Shown here: one piece after another, positions 17,380-25,957 of the stretch
Layout: every line of letters starts with the position of its first letter
Position numbering within the stretch: the stretch's first letter is position 1
Source: Planctomycetota bacterium
GTDB taxonomy: Bacteria; Planctomycetota; UBA1135; GCA-002686595
Direction: 5' to 3'
DNA: 64,000 nt
Assembly (NCBI GenBank): GCA_016779225.1
Contig: JADHNZ010000009.1
Span: 1-64,000, forward strand
Position numbers and translations under genes: made by a program
The notes under the pieces: generated by a model
The model's input: the letters and a program-made list of their open reading frames with translations, nothing else
What the model was told of the DNA's origin: nothing
The model's database searches: none

Positions 17380-18636
17380 TCAGGATAGCGCGGGCCCGGA
17401 CGGGGGGGCAAGCGCTCGCGCGGGACGGAGCGCGTCCGTGCAGTCCACCTGGAGGTGCGTCAGGCGACTCGGTGGGAAGGCACGGACCAGCGCCTCCGTG
17501 AGCCGGGAGCGGGCCTGCAGCTCGTCCTCGAGGGCCGCCAGGCCCTGGAACCGCCCCTGCTCGCCCAGCGCACGCCTCAGGCGCACCTCAGCGGAGGCCT
17601 CGACCCAGACGATGCGGTCGGCCGGGGTCAGAAGGGCCGGGTGCAGGCCGAAGGGACACGCCACGACCCGAGCGGCGCCGGCCTCCAGAGGCGCGGAGAG
17701 GGCCGCGTCCGCGGCCGCGAGGTCCAGAGCCGCGGCCACCGCGGCCAGGGGCGGGCCCTCCGCCCGCAGTCCGTCGGGGCGCAGCCAGCCGGTCCCGTCC
17801 ACGAAGGAGGCGCTGCGCCCGGCCGTGCGGAGGGCCTGGGCGAGGTCCTGGGCCAGGGCGCGCGCGCCGCTGAACGGGAGCCCGGTCACCAGCACGCGCG
17901 CGGCCCGACCCGGCACCTCGAGGGCCCCGAGCAGCCCCTCCGTCCGGGCGCGCCGCTCCTCCAGGAGCGGCACGAGGGCGTCCATGCCAGGGATGCAGCC
18001 CTCCGCCTCGAACTCCTCCCCGCGGGCCGCGTACCCGCGCGCGAGGTGCACATGGGGCAGGCCGTTGGCCCAGGCCGCGTCGCGGTCCCCGGCGCGGTCC
18101 CCCACCATCACGGCGTGGCGCGTGCCAAAGGTCAGCAGCAGGTCCTCGACCATGTCGCCCTTGTCGCGGATCCCGGGTGAGTCCAGGCAGCGAGGCTCCT
18201 CGACCCACTGCTCGAGCCCGAGCCCCCGCATCATCTGGTCCAGGTAGGCCCCGCTGCAGTTGCTCGCGACGCCCACGCGCACGCCGTCCGCGCGGAGGGC
18301 CGCGAGGGCCTCGGTCACCCCCGGCAGCAGGCCTGCGCGCCCCTCGTCCAGGAGCCGATGCTCCTCCTCCACGCAGCGTGCGAGGAGCAGGGAGCGAGCG
18401 TCGTCCTCAAGCTCCGGGAACGCCGCGGCGAATGCGTCCTCGAGGGGCTGGCCCACCATGTCCATCCAGACCTCGGACTCCGGCGGCGCGGCGTCGAGGC
18501 CGAGCTCCGCGAAGGCGCGCAGGGCTCCCGCGCGCGCGGCGTCCGGCCAGAAGCGGTCCGTGGCCACCAGCGTCCCGTCCAGGTCGAAGATCGCGGCACG
18601 CACCGCGAAGCGCTGGGAGGAGGGAGCCGAGCTCAT
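17380..18636 (-). CDS. HAD phosphatase fused to a degenerate P-loop (kinase-like) domain
   Basis: 418 residues. Residues ~10-215 are a HAD hydrolase of the phosphoglycolate-phosphatase kind, with motif I FDLDGTLV, motif II ASNCSG, the lysine in IRDKGDM and motif IV MVGDRAGDRDAA. Residues ~235-418 look like a nucleoside/adenylylsulfate-kinase type P-loop domain (RVLVTGLPFSGARALAQDLAQAL), but the P-loop lysine is missing (GLPFSGAR instead of GxxxxGKS/T), so it may bind a nucleotide weakly or not at all. Later segments VDGTGWLRPDG and RIVWVEASAEVRLRRA fit the kinase-like fold. Substrate unknown. TAGGCT lies seven bases before the ATG. Confidence 0.8.
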   Translation of the reverse strand: MSSAPSSQRFAVRAAIFDLDGTLVATDRFWPDAARAGALRAFAELGLDAAPPESEVWMDMVGQPLEDAFAAAFPELEDDARSLLLARCVEEEHRLLDEGRAGLLPGVTEALAALRADGVRVGVASNCSGAYLDQMMRGLGLEQWVEEPRCLDSPGIRDKGDMVEDLLLTFGTRHAVMVGDRAGDRDAAWANGLPHVHLARGYAARGEEFEAEGCIPGMDALVPLLEERRARTEGLLGALEVPGRAARVLVTGLPFSGARALAQDLAQALRTAGRSASFVDGTGWLRPDGLRAEGPPLAAVAAALDLAAADAALSAPLEAGAARVVACPFGLHPALLTPADRIVWVEASAEVRLRRALGEQGRFQGLAALEDELQARSRLTEALVRAFPPSRLTHLQVDCTDALRPARALAPPSGPALS

Positions 18637-18643
18637 CCGCAGC

Positions 18644-18649
18644 AGCCTA
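18644..18649 (-). promoter_or_regulatory. Candidate -10 (TAGGCT) of the HAD gene
   Basis: Minus-strand TAGGCT lies seven bases before the HAD ATG, which would put transcription start at or next to the start codon (leaderless mRNA). Confidence 0.4.
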
Positions 18650-18753
18650 GGCCGCGGATCGAGCCTGGGCCAGCGGCGCGTCGCGCGGCGGGCACGCGCC
18701 TGCCCGGGCGAGGGGATCCCGATCGGAGGGGGGAGCCCGCGGGTGCCAGGCCC

Positions 18754-18759
18754 TAGAAT
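18754..18759 (+). promoter_or_regulatory. Candidate -10 (TAGAAT) of the M28 peptidase gene
   Basis: TAGAAT with seven bases to the ATG; no Shine-Dalgarno. This is the closest match to the TATAAT consensus in the window and implies a leaderless message. Confidence 0.5.
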
Positions 18760-18766
18760 CGCCCCC

Positions 18767-20917
18767 ATGACGGCGCGCGCCAGAGGAGTCCGCAGCCCGG
18801 AGTCGGGTAGCCAGGGGCGGCAGCGGTCGTGCCTCCTCGCGCTCCCGCTCGCTCTCCCGCTCGCGGGTGCCCACGGAGCGCTCCAGGACGCGGCGGTTCG
18901 GGGCGATGCGGCACTGGGCCCTGCGGCACTGGGCCCTGCGGCACAGGACCCCGCGGCCCGCGCCGCGCAGGCCGCCGGTGAGGCCCGCGCGCTGCTGGCC
19001 GAGCTCTGCGCCACCACGCGCCTGGCCGGCACGACCCCCTCCCGTCGCGCCGCAGAGCTCGTGCGGGACGAGCTCGAGGCCGCCGGCTTCGAGGTCGAGT
19101 GGGACGAGCGCGAGGTGCTCCTGTCCCTGCCGCGCCGCACGCGGCTCGTCCTCCACGCGGGGCCCGGCACGGGGCCGCCCCTCGTTGAGCGCCTACGCTC
19201 CTTCGATGCGGATGCGGTTCCGCCCGGAGACCTGCCGCCGTTCCACGCCTGGTCCGCCAGCGCGAGCGCGCGCGGCCCCGTGGTGGACTGTGGCTGGGGC
19301 CTGCGCGAGGACTTCGAGCGCCTCCTCGCGGCGGGCGTCGACCTCGAGGGCTGCGTCGCACTCTGCCGCTACGGCCGCTCCTACCGGGGCGTGAAGGCGG
19401 AGAACGCCCAGCGCTTCGGCTGCAGCGCCGTGCTCATGTTCACCGACCCGGCGGAGGCCGGCCCCGAGCGTGGCCCAGTGTGGCCGGAGGGGCCGTGGAT
19501 GCCCGGCTGGGCGGTGCAGCGCGGCTCCATCGCGCCCATGGCCCAGAGCCCGGGCGACCCCTCGACCCCGGGGACGCCCTCGCCGGAGCCCGGGGGCGAG
19601 GCCAAGCGTCTCGACGCGGAAGCACTTGCGGCCCTGCTGCCGCAGATCCCGAGCCTGCCCATTGGCGCGGACGACGCGCGCGTCCTGCTCGAGGGGCTCG
19701 AGGGCTTCGGGCCCGGCCCCGCGGAGGTGACCCTCGAGGTCGACGCTCCGCGGACCCTGCGCACGATCGTGAGCGTGCTCGGGCACCTGCCCGGCGCGCG
19801 CCCAGGCTTCGTGCTGGCGGGCAACCACCGCGACTCCTGGGTCCGAGGCGCCAACGACGCGGGCGGCGGAACGGCCTCGCTCCTCGTGGCCGCGCGAGCC
19901 CTCGGCCGCCGCGCCGCCGAGGGCTGGACTCCCCGGCACGGGATCTCCGTGGCCTTCTGGGACGCCGAGGAGTCGGGCCTGATCGGCAGCACCGAGTGGG
20001 GCGAGGCCCACGCAGAACGCCTGCGCGAGGACCTGCTGCTCTACCTGAACGCCGATGCTCTCGTGGGCGGCCTCGAGTTTGGCTGCTCGGGGACGCCGGG
20101 GCTCGAGGCCATGGTCGCCGAGGCCCTCGCGGAGGTTCCCCACCCCGCCGGGCGCTCGGTCGCCGCGCGCTGGCTGGGCAGCCAGGGAGGGCGGCCGGAG
20201 CTCGCGCTCCCCGGCTCAGGCTCGGACTACACCGTGTTCCTCCACCACCTGGGGATCCCGATCCTCGACCTCGGCTTCGGTGGCAACGGAGGCGGGCAGT
20301 ACCACACGGTCTTCGACGACTTCGCCCTCATCGACCGCTTCCTCGATCCGGGCTTCCGCGCCCACGGACTTGCTGCGCTCTCCCTCGAGGCGCTGCTCGT
20401 CACCGCTGCAGACCAGGGCCCCCTCGGCCTGGACGAGGCTGCCTTCGCCCGCGGCCTGGCCCTCCACGCGGAGCGCACCGCGGACTGGCTGGGCGCAGAG
20501 CGGGCCGCAAGCCTCGCGGAGGCCTTCGAGCGCCTGGGCGCCGCGCACGAGGCCAGGTGGAGGCGCTGGTCCGAGACCATGGACCTAGGGGTCGAGCCCC
20601 TCGAGGGCCCCTTCGGCACCTACCCCTCCCTCCGCGCCGCCATCCGTCGGGCGGGAGGCGCCGTCCGGGCCGACGCGGAGCGCCTCGTGGACCGCGCGAC
20701 CGGTCTGCGCGCCCTGGAGCGCCCGGCCGGGCTGCCCGAGCGCCCCTGGTTCACGAACCGCCTCTGGGCCCCGGACCCCGAGCGCGGCTACGGCGCCCAC
20801 ACCTTCCCCTCCCTGCGCGCGCCCGGAGAGGGGCGCACGGTGGATGAGGAGCTGGCGTCCCTGCTGGACGCCCTCGCGGATCTGTGCGAAGCGCTCGAGA
20901 GGAGCACGCGGCGGTGA
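18767..20917 (+). CDS. Exported M28B peptidase, glutamate carboxypeptidase II (PSMA)-like
   Basis: 716 residues with a signal peptide (SCLLALPLALPLAGAHG). The order is that of human PSMA: a protease-associated domain (about 150-270), the M28 zinc peptidase (about 330-560) and a C-terminal TfR-type dimerisation helix domain. Zinc ligands and catalytic residues are visible: GNHRDSW (His, Asp), GANDAGGGT (bridging Asp), FWDAEESGLIGSTEWG (catalytic Glu and Glu ligand), YLNADAL (Asp) and GQYHTVFDDF (His). It should remove C-terminal acidic or other residues from peptides in the periplasm. The N-terminal spacer holds short repeats (LGPAALGPAAQDPAA) encoded by a 15-bp DNA repeat. It starts an operon with two ABC genes (GTGA overlap). 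Confidence 0.92.
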   Translation: MTARARGVRSPESGSQGRQRSCLLALPLALPLAGAHGALQDAAVRGDAALGPAALGPAAQDPAARAAQAAGEARALLAELCATTRLAGTTPSRRAAELVRDELEAAGFEVEWDEREVLLSLPRRTRLVLHAGPGTGPPLVERLRSFDADAVPPGDLPPFHAWSASASARGPVVDCGWGLREDFERLLAAGVDLEGCVALCRYGRSYRGVKAENAQRFGCSAVLMFTDPAEAGPERGPVWPEGPWMPGWAVQRGSIAPMAQSPGDPSTPGTPSPEPGGEAKRLDAEALAALLPQIPSLPIGADDARVLLEGLEGFGPGPAEVTLEVDAPRTLRTIVSVLGHLPGARPGFVLAGNHRDSWVRGANDAGGGTASLLVAARALGRRAAEGWTPRHGISVAFWDAEESGLIGSTEWGEAHAERLREDLLLYLNADALVGGLEFGCSGTPGLEAMVAEALAEVPHPAGRSVAARWLGSQGGRPELALPGSGSDYTVFLHHLGIPILDLGFGGNGGGQYHTVFDDFALIDRFLDPGFRAHGLAALSLEALLVTAADQGPLGLDEAAFARGLALHAERTADWLGAERAASLAEAFERLGAAHEARWRRWSETMDLGVEPLEGPFGTYPSLRAAIRRAGGAVRADAERLVDRATGLRALERPAGLPERPWFTNRLWAPDPERGYGAHTFPSLRAPGEGRTVDEELASLLDALADLCEALERSTRR

Positions 20918-22683
20918 AGCTCCTGATGGCCTACTTCCGCCGGTTCCTGCGCCACAGGACCCGGCTGCTCCTGGGCGTCCTCGCGATCCCCCTGGCCCAG
21001 TCCCTCGATGTCGCCACGACCATCCTGGTGGGCCAAGCCCTGGACCGCGTTCGGCAGTCCAGCGAGGTGGACTGGCTCAGCACCACCCTGTGGCTGCTCG
21101 CCGCCGCGGCCATCGGACACGCGTTCTTCCGCTTCTGGCAGCGCTGGCTGATCGTGGTCGTCTCGCGACGCTTCGAGGTCGAGCTGAAGCAGGAGCTCTT
21201 CGATCACCTCGTCCGGCTGGACTTCGCCTTCCACGACCGCAGCCGCTCCGGCGACCTGGTCAGCCGCCTGACCGCGGATGTGGAGGCCCTGCGCATGTTC
21301 CTCGGCCCGGGGCTCATGTACACGCTCGGCGCCGTCGTGATCGTGCCCATCAGCCTCGGCTGGCTGATGACGCTGAACCTGTGGCTCGGCCTGGCCATCG
21401 GGCTGCCCATGATCGCCGTGGGACTGATCATGAAGCAGCTCTCCCCGCGGCTCCACCGCGAGTCGACGGCGGTCCAGGAGAGCCTGGCCGACATCTCGCA
21501 CCGTGCCCAGGAGGACTTCGGCGGCGTCCGCGTGGTGAAGGGCTACCACCGCGAGGCGGCCCAGACCCGGCGCTTCGAGCGCTCGAGCGCCCAGAACCGC
21601 GACAACCAGGTCCAGCTGGGACGCGCACGCGGGCTCACCCACGCGGCGATCAACGGCTCCTTCGATCTGACCTTCGCGGTCATCCTGGTGGTCGGCGGCC
21701 TCGCGGCGATCGACCGGACGCTGCCCATCGGCGACCTGTTCCAGTTCGTGGACCTGACCCTCAAGGTGTTCTGGCCCCTGATCGCCCTGGGCTGGATCGC
21801 GGGCATGTACCCCAGGGCCGTTGCCAGCGCGGAGCGCGTGGACACGCTGCTGGCCACCCGCTCGGCCCTGGAGGCCCCGGCTGCTGGCACCGAGCTCGCG
21901 GCGCCCGCGCAGGGAGGCCTCTCCCTCGAGGGCGTCGGGTTCACCTACCCCAAGGGCACGACCCCGGCCCTCCAGGGAATCGAGGTCCGCGTGCCTCCGG
22001 GCGGCTCGCTCGGCGTCGTCGGCCCGACGGGCTGCGGCAAGTCCACGCTCCTGCTCCTGCTCGGGCGTCAGATGGATCCGCAGGAGGGCACCGTGCGCCT
22101 GGACGGGACCGACCTGCGCAGCCTGCCCCTCGCCCAGGCCAGGGGGGCCCTGGGCTATGTCCCCCAGGACGCGTTCCTGTTCTCCGTGCCGTATGCGGAC
22201 AACATCCGCTTCGGCGCGGACGGCGAGCTCAGCGATGCGCAGGTGGCGGAGCTGATCGACCAGGCGGCCATGACGGAGGAGGTGGCGCGCTTCCCCGAGG
22301 GCGACCGCACGCTGATCGGCGAGCGCGGCGTCACCCTGTCGGGGGGCCAGCGCCAGCGCACCTGCATCGCCCGCGCCCTCGCCCGCGATCCGCGCGTGCT
22401 CGTCCTGGACGACTGCCTCTCCGCCGTGGACACCGAGACCGAGAGCCGCCTCCTCGGCACCCTGCGCGAGGCCGGCTCCGGACGGACCGTAGTGGTGGCC
22501 GCGCACCGCCTCTCCACCGTGGCCAGCTGCGATGAGATCCTGGTCCTCAGCGAGGAGGGCACGATCGCCCAGCGCGGCACCCACGAGGAGCTGGTGGCCT
22601 GCGACGGCTGGTACCGCGACACCTGGGAGCAGCAGCAGCGGCGGGAGTCCCAGGGGGCTCCGAACCCGGGAGGGGCCGCGTGA
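20914..22683 (+). CDS. ABC exporter half-transporter, subunit 1 (degenerate Walker B)
   Basis: 589 residues: a six-helix type IV exporter membrane domain (about 1-310) and an ATPase domain. Walker A GPTGCGKST is near 370, the signature LSGGQRQR near 475 is canonical, but Walker B reads VLVLDDCLSAVD, with Asp where the catalytic Glu should be. That Asp is the hallmark of the NBD that forms the degenerate site in heterodimeric exporters such as TM287/288 and BmrC/BmrD. The GTG start overlaps the peptidase stop (GTGA) and AGGAG lies upstream. It pairs with the next gene. Lipid, drug or peptide export are all possible. Confidence 0.92.
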   Translation: MKLLMAYFRRFLRHRTRLLLGVLAIPLAQSLDVATTILVGQALDRVRQSSEVDWLSTTLWLLAAAAIGHAFFRFWQRWLIVVVSRRFEVELKQELFDHLVRLDFAFHDRSRSGDLVSRLTADVEALRMFLGPGLMYTLGAVVIVPISLGWLMTLNLWLGLAIGLPMIAVGLIMKQLSPRLHRESTAVQESLADISHRAQEDFGGVRVVKGYHREAAQTRRFERSSAQNRDNQVQLGRARGLTHAAINGSFDLTFAVILVVGGLAAIDRTLPIGDLFQFVDLTLKVFWPLIALGWIAGMYPRAVASAERVDTLLATRSALEAPAAGTELAAPAQGGLSLEGVGFTYPKGTTPALQGIEVRVPPGGSLGVVGPTGCGKSTLLLLLGRQMDPQEGTVRLDGTDLRSLPLAQARGALGYVPQDAFLFSVPYADNIRFGADGELSDAQVAELIDQAAMTEEVARFPEGDRTLIGERGVTLSGGQRQRTCIARALARDPRVLVLDDCLSAVDTETESRLLGTLREAGSGRTVVVAAHRLSTVASCDEILVLSEEGTIAQRGTHEELVACDGWYRDTWEQQQRRESQGAPNPGGAA

Positions 22684-24497
22684 GCTGGCAGGACGAGGAG
22701 CTCGTCGCCACGCGCGCCTGGGACGGACGCCTGTTCCGTCGCCTGCTGCGCTACGCGGGTCCCCATCGCGGCCTGTTCCTGCGCTGCTTCGCGGTGCTGG
22801 TCGCGCTGTTCGCACTGGACCTGGTCGGCCCCTGGATCTGGCAGGAGACCCTTGACGGCCCGGTGACCGACTCCCTGGCCGCGAGCGAGGGCCAGGACCG
22901 CGCGCCCTTCGTCCACGCCCTGCTCGTGCTGGTGGGCGCCTATGCCGGGGTCCTCGTCCTGCAGATGGCCCTGCGCTACTTCGAGGTGGCCACCCTGAAC
23001 CGCACGGGCCAGGCCGTCATCCACGACCTGCGCACGGACCTCTACCGCCACCTCTCGGGCCTAGATCTGTCCTGGTTCGACCGCCGCCCCACCGGCGCCC
23101 TCGTGACCCGTGTCTCGAGCGATGTGGAGAACCTGGCGGAGCTGTTCACCTCGGGCGTGGTGACCCTCGCCTTCGACACGGTGAAGGTCGTGGTGGTCCT
23201 GGGTGTGCTCTTCACCATCCATGCCCCCCTGGCGCTGGTGGTCACGCTGCTCACGCCCCTCCTGGTGGTGGTCAGCCTCTCCTTCCGCGGCGGCGCCCGG
23301 AGAGCCCACAGGTCCGTGCGCGCGGAGCTCGCGAAGCTGAACGGCTACCTCCAGGAGGTCCTGCAGGGCATCCGCGTCGTGCAGTTCTTCGGCCGCGAGG
23401 AGCATGTGGGCGCGCGCTTCGCGCACCGCCTCGACCGCTACTACGAGGCCAACAAGCGCACCATCTTCCTGTTCGCGCTGTTCTTCCCGATCATGTCGGT
23501 GGCGGTGTACCTCATCCAGGGCGCGACCCTGGGCGTGGGCGTGGTCTCGATCGCCGACCAGGACCTGACCATCGGAGCGTTCCTGCGCTTCTGGCTCTAC
23601 CTCAACCTCGTCGTCAAGCCGATCCGCGACCTGGGCGAGCGCTACAACATCCTCCAGTCGGCCTTCGCGTCCGCGGAGCGCGTGTTCGAGGTCCTCGACA
23701 CCGAGCCGACCCTGGTCAGCGGGGACGCCCCTCGGCCCCTGCCTCCCCGGGGCGCAGCTCCCTCCGTCGCCTTCGACGGGGTCGCCTTCGGCTACCTGGA
23801 GGGACAGGAGGTCGTCGCGGACCTCGACTTCACCATCGAGCCGGGCCAGACCGTGGCCCTCGTCGGCGCGACCGGCGCGGGCAAGAGCACGATCGTGAAC
23901 CTGCTCCTGCGCTTCTACGACCCCGGGCGCGGACGCGTGCTCGTGGATGGCATCCCGCTGCCCGAGGTCGACCTTGAGGACTGGCGCAGCCGCATGGGGC
24001 TGGTGCTCCAGGAGGACTTCCTGTTCGCGGGAACCGTTCGAGAGAATGTCGTCATGGACCGCGAGGGCGTGGACGACGCGGCGCTCGAGGAGGCCCTCGA
24101 CGCCAGCCGTGCGCGCCAGGTCCTGAGCGGCCTGGCGGGAGGCCTCGATGCGGAGGTCGCGGAGCGCGGCGCCACCTTCTCCACCGGCGAGCGCCAGCTC
24201 CTGGCCATCGCCCGCGCGCTCGCGGGGCGGCCCGACCTCGTGGTCCTGGACGAGGCCACCGCGAGCGTGGACTCGGGCACCGAGGCGCGCATCGAGGAGG
24301 CCATCGGTCGCCTCCTGGCGGGTCGCAGTGCCCTGGTGGTGGCGCACAGGCTGTCCACCATTCGCCGCGCGTCGCTGATCCTGGTCCTGGACCGCGGCCG
24401 CATCGTGGAGCGCGGCACCCACGAGGAACTCCTGGCCCGCGGCGGCGCGTACGCGCGCCTGCACGAGCTGCAGTTCGCCGAGGGCGTCGACGCCTGA
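22680..24497 (+). CDS. ABC exporter half-transporter, subunit 2 (catalytic Walker B)
   Basis: 605 residues, same architecture as its neighbour. Walker A is GATGAGKST (near 397), Walker B LVVLDEATASVD keeps the catalytic Glu (near 524), and the signature is degenerate: FSTGERQLL instead of LSGGQ (near 500). Combined with subunit 1 this gives exactly one consensus ATP site (Walker of subunit 2 with LSGGQ of subunit 1) and one degenerate site. The GTG start overlaps the upstream stop by four bases. No substrate is indicated; its neighbourhood with GT9 and lipid A genes permits, but does not show, glycolipid export. Confidence 0.92.
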   Translation: MSWQDEELVATRAWDGRLFRRLLRYAGPHRGLFLRCFAVLVALFALDLVGPWIWQETLDGPVTDSLAASEGQDRAPFVHALLVLVGAYAGVLVLQMALRYFEVATLNRTGQAVIHDLRTDLYRHLSGLDLSWFDRRPTGALVTRVSSDVENLAELFTSGVVTLAFDTVKVVVVLGVLFTIHAPLALVVTLLTPLLVVVSLSFRGGARRAHRSVRAELAKLNGYLQEVLQGIRVVQFFGREEHVGARFAHRLDRYYEANKRTIFLFALFFPIMSVAVYLIQGATLGVGVVSIADQDLTIGAFLRFWLYLNLVVKPIRDLGERYNILQSAFASAERVFEVLDTEPTLVSGDAPRPLPPRGAAPSVAFDGVAFGYLEGQEVVADLDFTIEPGQTVALVGATGAGKSTIVNLLLRFYDPGRGRVLVDGIPLPEVDLEDWRSRMGLVLQEDFLFAGTVRENVVMDREGVDDAALEEALDASRARQVLSGLAGGLDAEVAERGATFSTGERQLLAIARALAGRPDLVVLDEATASVDSGTEARIEEAIGRLLAGRSALVVAHRLSTIRRASLILVLDRGRIVERGTHEELLARGGAYARLHELQFAEGVDA

Positions 24498-24520
24498 GCG
24501 GCGGCGCGCCGCGCCCGCGC

Positions 24521-24727
24521 TCAGCGCGTGCCCAGGGCGCGCTCGAGCACCCAGCCCAGGGCGAAGAGGCCGGCGCCAATGGCAAGGCCATAGCTCTCCA
24601 TCTTCATCGAGGAGAGCCCCTCGTCCTTCATCCCCAGCTCGACGCTCATCATCAGCCCGATCAGGATCGCGAGCAGGCCCGCGCCCTCTAGGACCTTGGC
24701 AAGGCGGTAGACGAAGCGTCCGGACAT
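24521..24727 (-). CDS. Small two-helix membrane protein, unknown
   Basis: 68 residues from the ATG. Two hydrophobic segments, AGLLAILIGLMMSVELGM and YGLAIGAGLFALGWVLERAL, flank a short acidic/basic loop. I recognise no family. It follows the GT9 gene on the same strand; a TTG start at 24763 would overlap that gene's stop (TTGA) and add twelve residues, which is possible given other such overlaps here. Confidence 0.6.
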   Translation of the reverse strand: MSGRFVYRLAKVLEGAGLLAILIGLMMSVELGMKDEGLSSMKMESYGLAIGAGLFALGWVLERALGTR

Positions 24728-24759
24728 GTGGGCAGCTTCGCGGCGCGGGGGCCCGGGCG

Positions 24760-25827
24760 TCAACCCAGGGTCTCCAGCTGCCGACGCACGGCGGCCGCCA
24801 AGCGCGCACCCGTGAGGCTCGCGTTGTCGGCGTCACGGCGGTAGCTGCCCGCATCCGCGGCCGTGGACACGACCTTCTCACCGCGCCCGAACAGGTCGAT
24901 CTCGTGGGGCGAGGTCGGCGCGAAGAACGCGACCACGCGACGCGCCCGTGCGACTCCCATGTGGAGCGCCAGGCTGTCCGAGGTCACCAGCAAGTCGAGG
25001 GCCCCCACCAGCGCGGAGAACCCGCGCAGGGTGAGGTCGAGGGGCGCCTCTGCCAGGTGCGCGGCCGGCGCCTGGGTGCGGATGCGCTGCGCCAGGTCGG
25101 CGTTGCGGTCGCGCTCCTCGGGACCGCCGAGGAGGAGGAAGCGCAGCGCGGGGTCTCCCCCCGCAAGTTCCTCGACCATCCGCACCACCTCATCGGTCCG
25201 CATGGCCTTGGTCGTCCAGCGCCCGCCCGCGCCGGTGTTGAGCCCCACCAGGGGTCCGCCCGCGCCGGCGGGCACCAGCCCCGCGGCCAGCTCACGCCCG
25301 CGCGCCAGCTCGTCCGCGCTGAGCTCGAGGCGCGGACGATCGGGCCGCACGCCGGCGACCTCCGCGAGCAGCTCGGCATGGGTGCGCCGGTTCGCCAGCT
25401 TGCGACGGTCGGCCTCCTCCAGGCCCTCGCGGCACAGCAGCCCCATCCCGAACCAGCAGGCGGCGTCGCTCGTGTAGGTCGGGTGTCCTGCCTCGTCGAG
25501 ACAGGCCCCCGTCAGCGCGGCTCCCGATCGCGCCGCCACTGCGGTGCCCAGGCGACAGAGAGGCCGCTCGTCGTCGAGGGACAGCACGCGGTCGAAGCCC
25601 TGGGAGCCCAGGTCCTCGGCGAGGGCGTCGAGCTGGACCTCGGAAGCGGGGTCCAGCTCGAGGATGCGGTGCACGAGGGGGTGGCGCTCGAGCAGGGGTG
25701 CAGCCCCGGTCGCCGTGACCCAGGTGACCTCCAGCCCTGCGTCGCGCTCCGCGAGCCCCGGCAGCAGCGAGGTGGTTCGCAGGACATCCCCGAGGGCGCC
25801 GGTCTTGATCAGCAGGAGGCGGCTCAT
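24760..25827 (-). CDS. Glycosyltransferase family 9
   Basis: 355 residues opening with LLLIKTGALGDVLRTTSLLPGL, the GT9 N-terminal signature, and closing with the donor site GLNTGAGGRWTTKAM, FLLLGGPEERDRN, and LVTSDSLALHMGVARARRVVAFFAPTSPHEIDLFG. It should transfer heptose or a related sugar to a lipopolysaccharide or other glycolipid core. It lacks the cysteine-rich tail of the two GT9 proteins near 6-8 kb, so the acceptor may differ. TATCCT lies 11 bases upstream of the ATG on the minus strand. Confidence 0.88.
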   Translation of the reverse strand: MSRLLLIKTGALGDVLRTTSLLPGLAERDAGLEVTWVTATGAAPLLERHPLVHRILELDPASEVQLDALAEDLGSQGFDRVLSLDDERPLCRLGTAVAARSGAALTGACLDEAGHPTYTSDAACWFGMGLLCREGLEEADRRKLANRRTHAELLAEVAGVRPDRPRLELSADELARGRELAAGLVPAGAGGPLVGLNTGAGGRWTTKAMRTDEVVRMVEELAGGDPALRFLLLGGPEERDRNADLAQRIRTQAPAAHLAEAPLDLTLRGFSALVGALDLLVTSDSLALHMGVARARRVVAFFAPTSPHEIDLFGRGEKVVSTAADAGSYRRDADNASLTGARLAAAVRRQLETLG

Positions 25828-25957
25828 GCGCGGGGCCGAGGATAGGAACCCCGCGCCGCCGAGTCCCGGACCGGCCGGCGAACCGCTCTTGCCCCTGCCG
25901 GAGGCGCGCGCCGCGCGCGCCCCAGCCGCCGCGAGCGCCTCAGCCCCCGCGCGCGGC

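Noticed and set aside
24498-24520. Palindrome GCGGCGCGCCGC between convergent genes
   Set aside because: Short, without loop or T-tract; in DNA of this composition such palindromes arise by chance.
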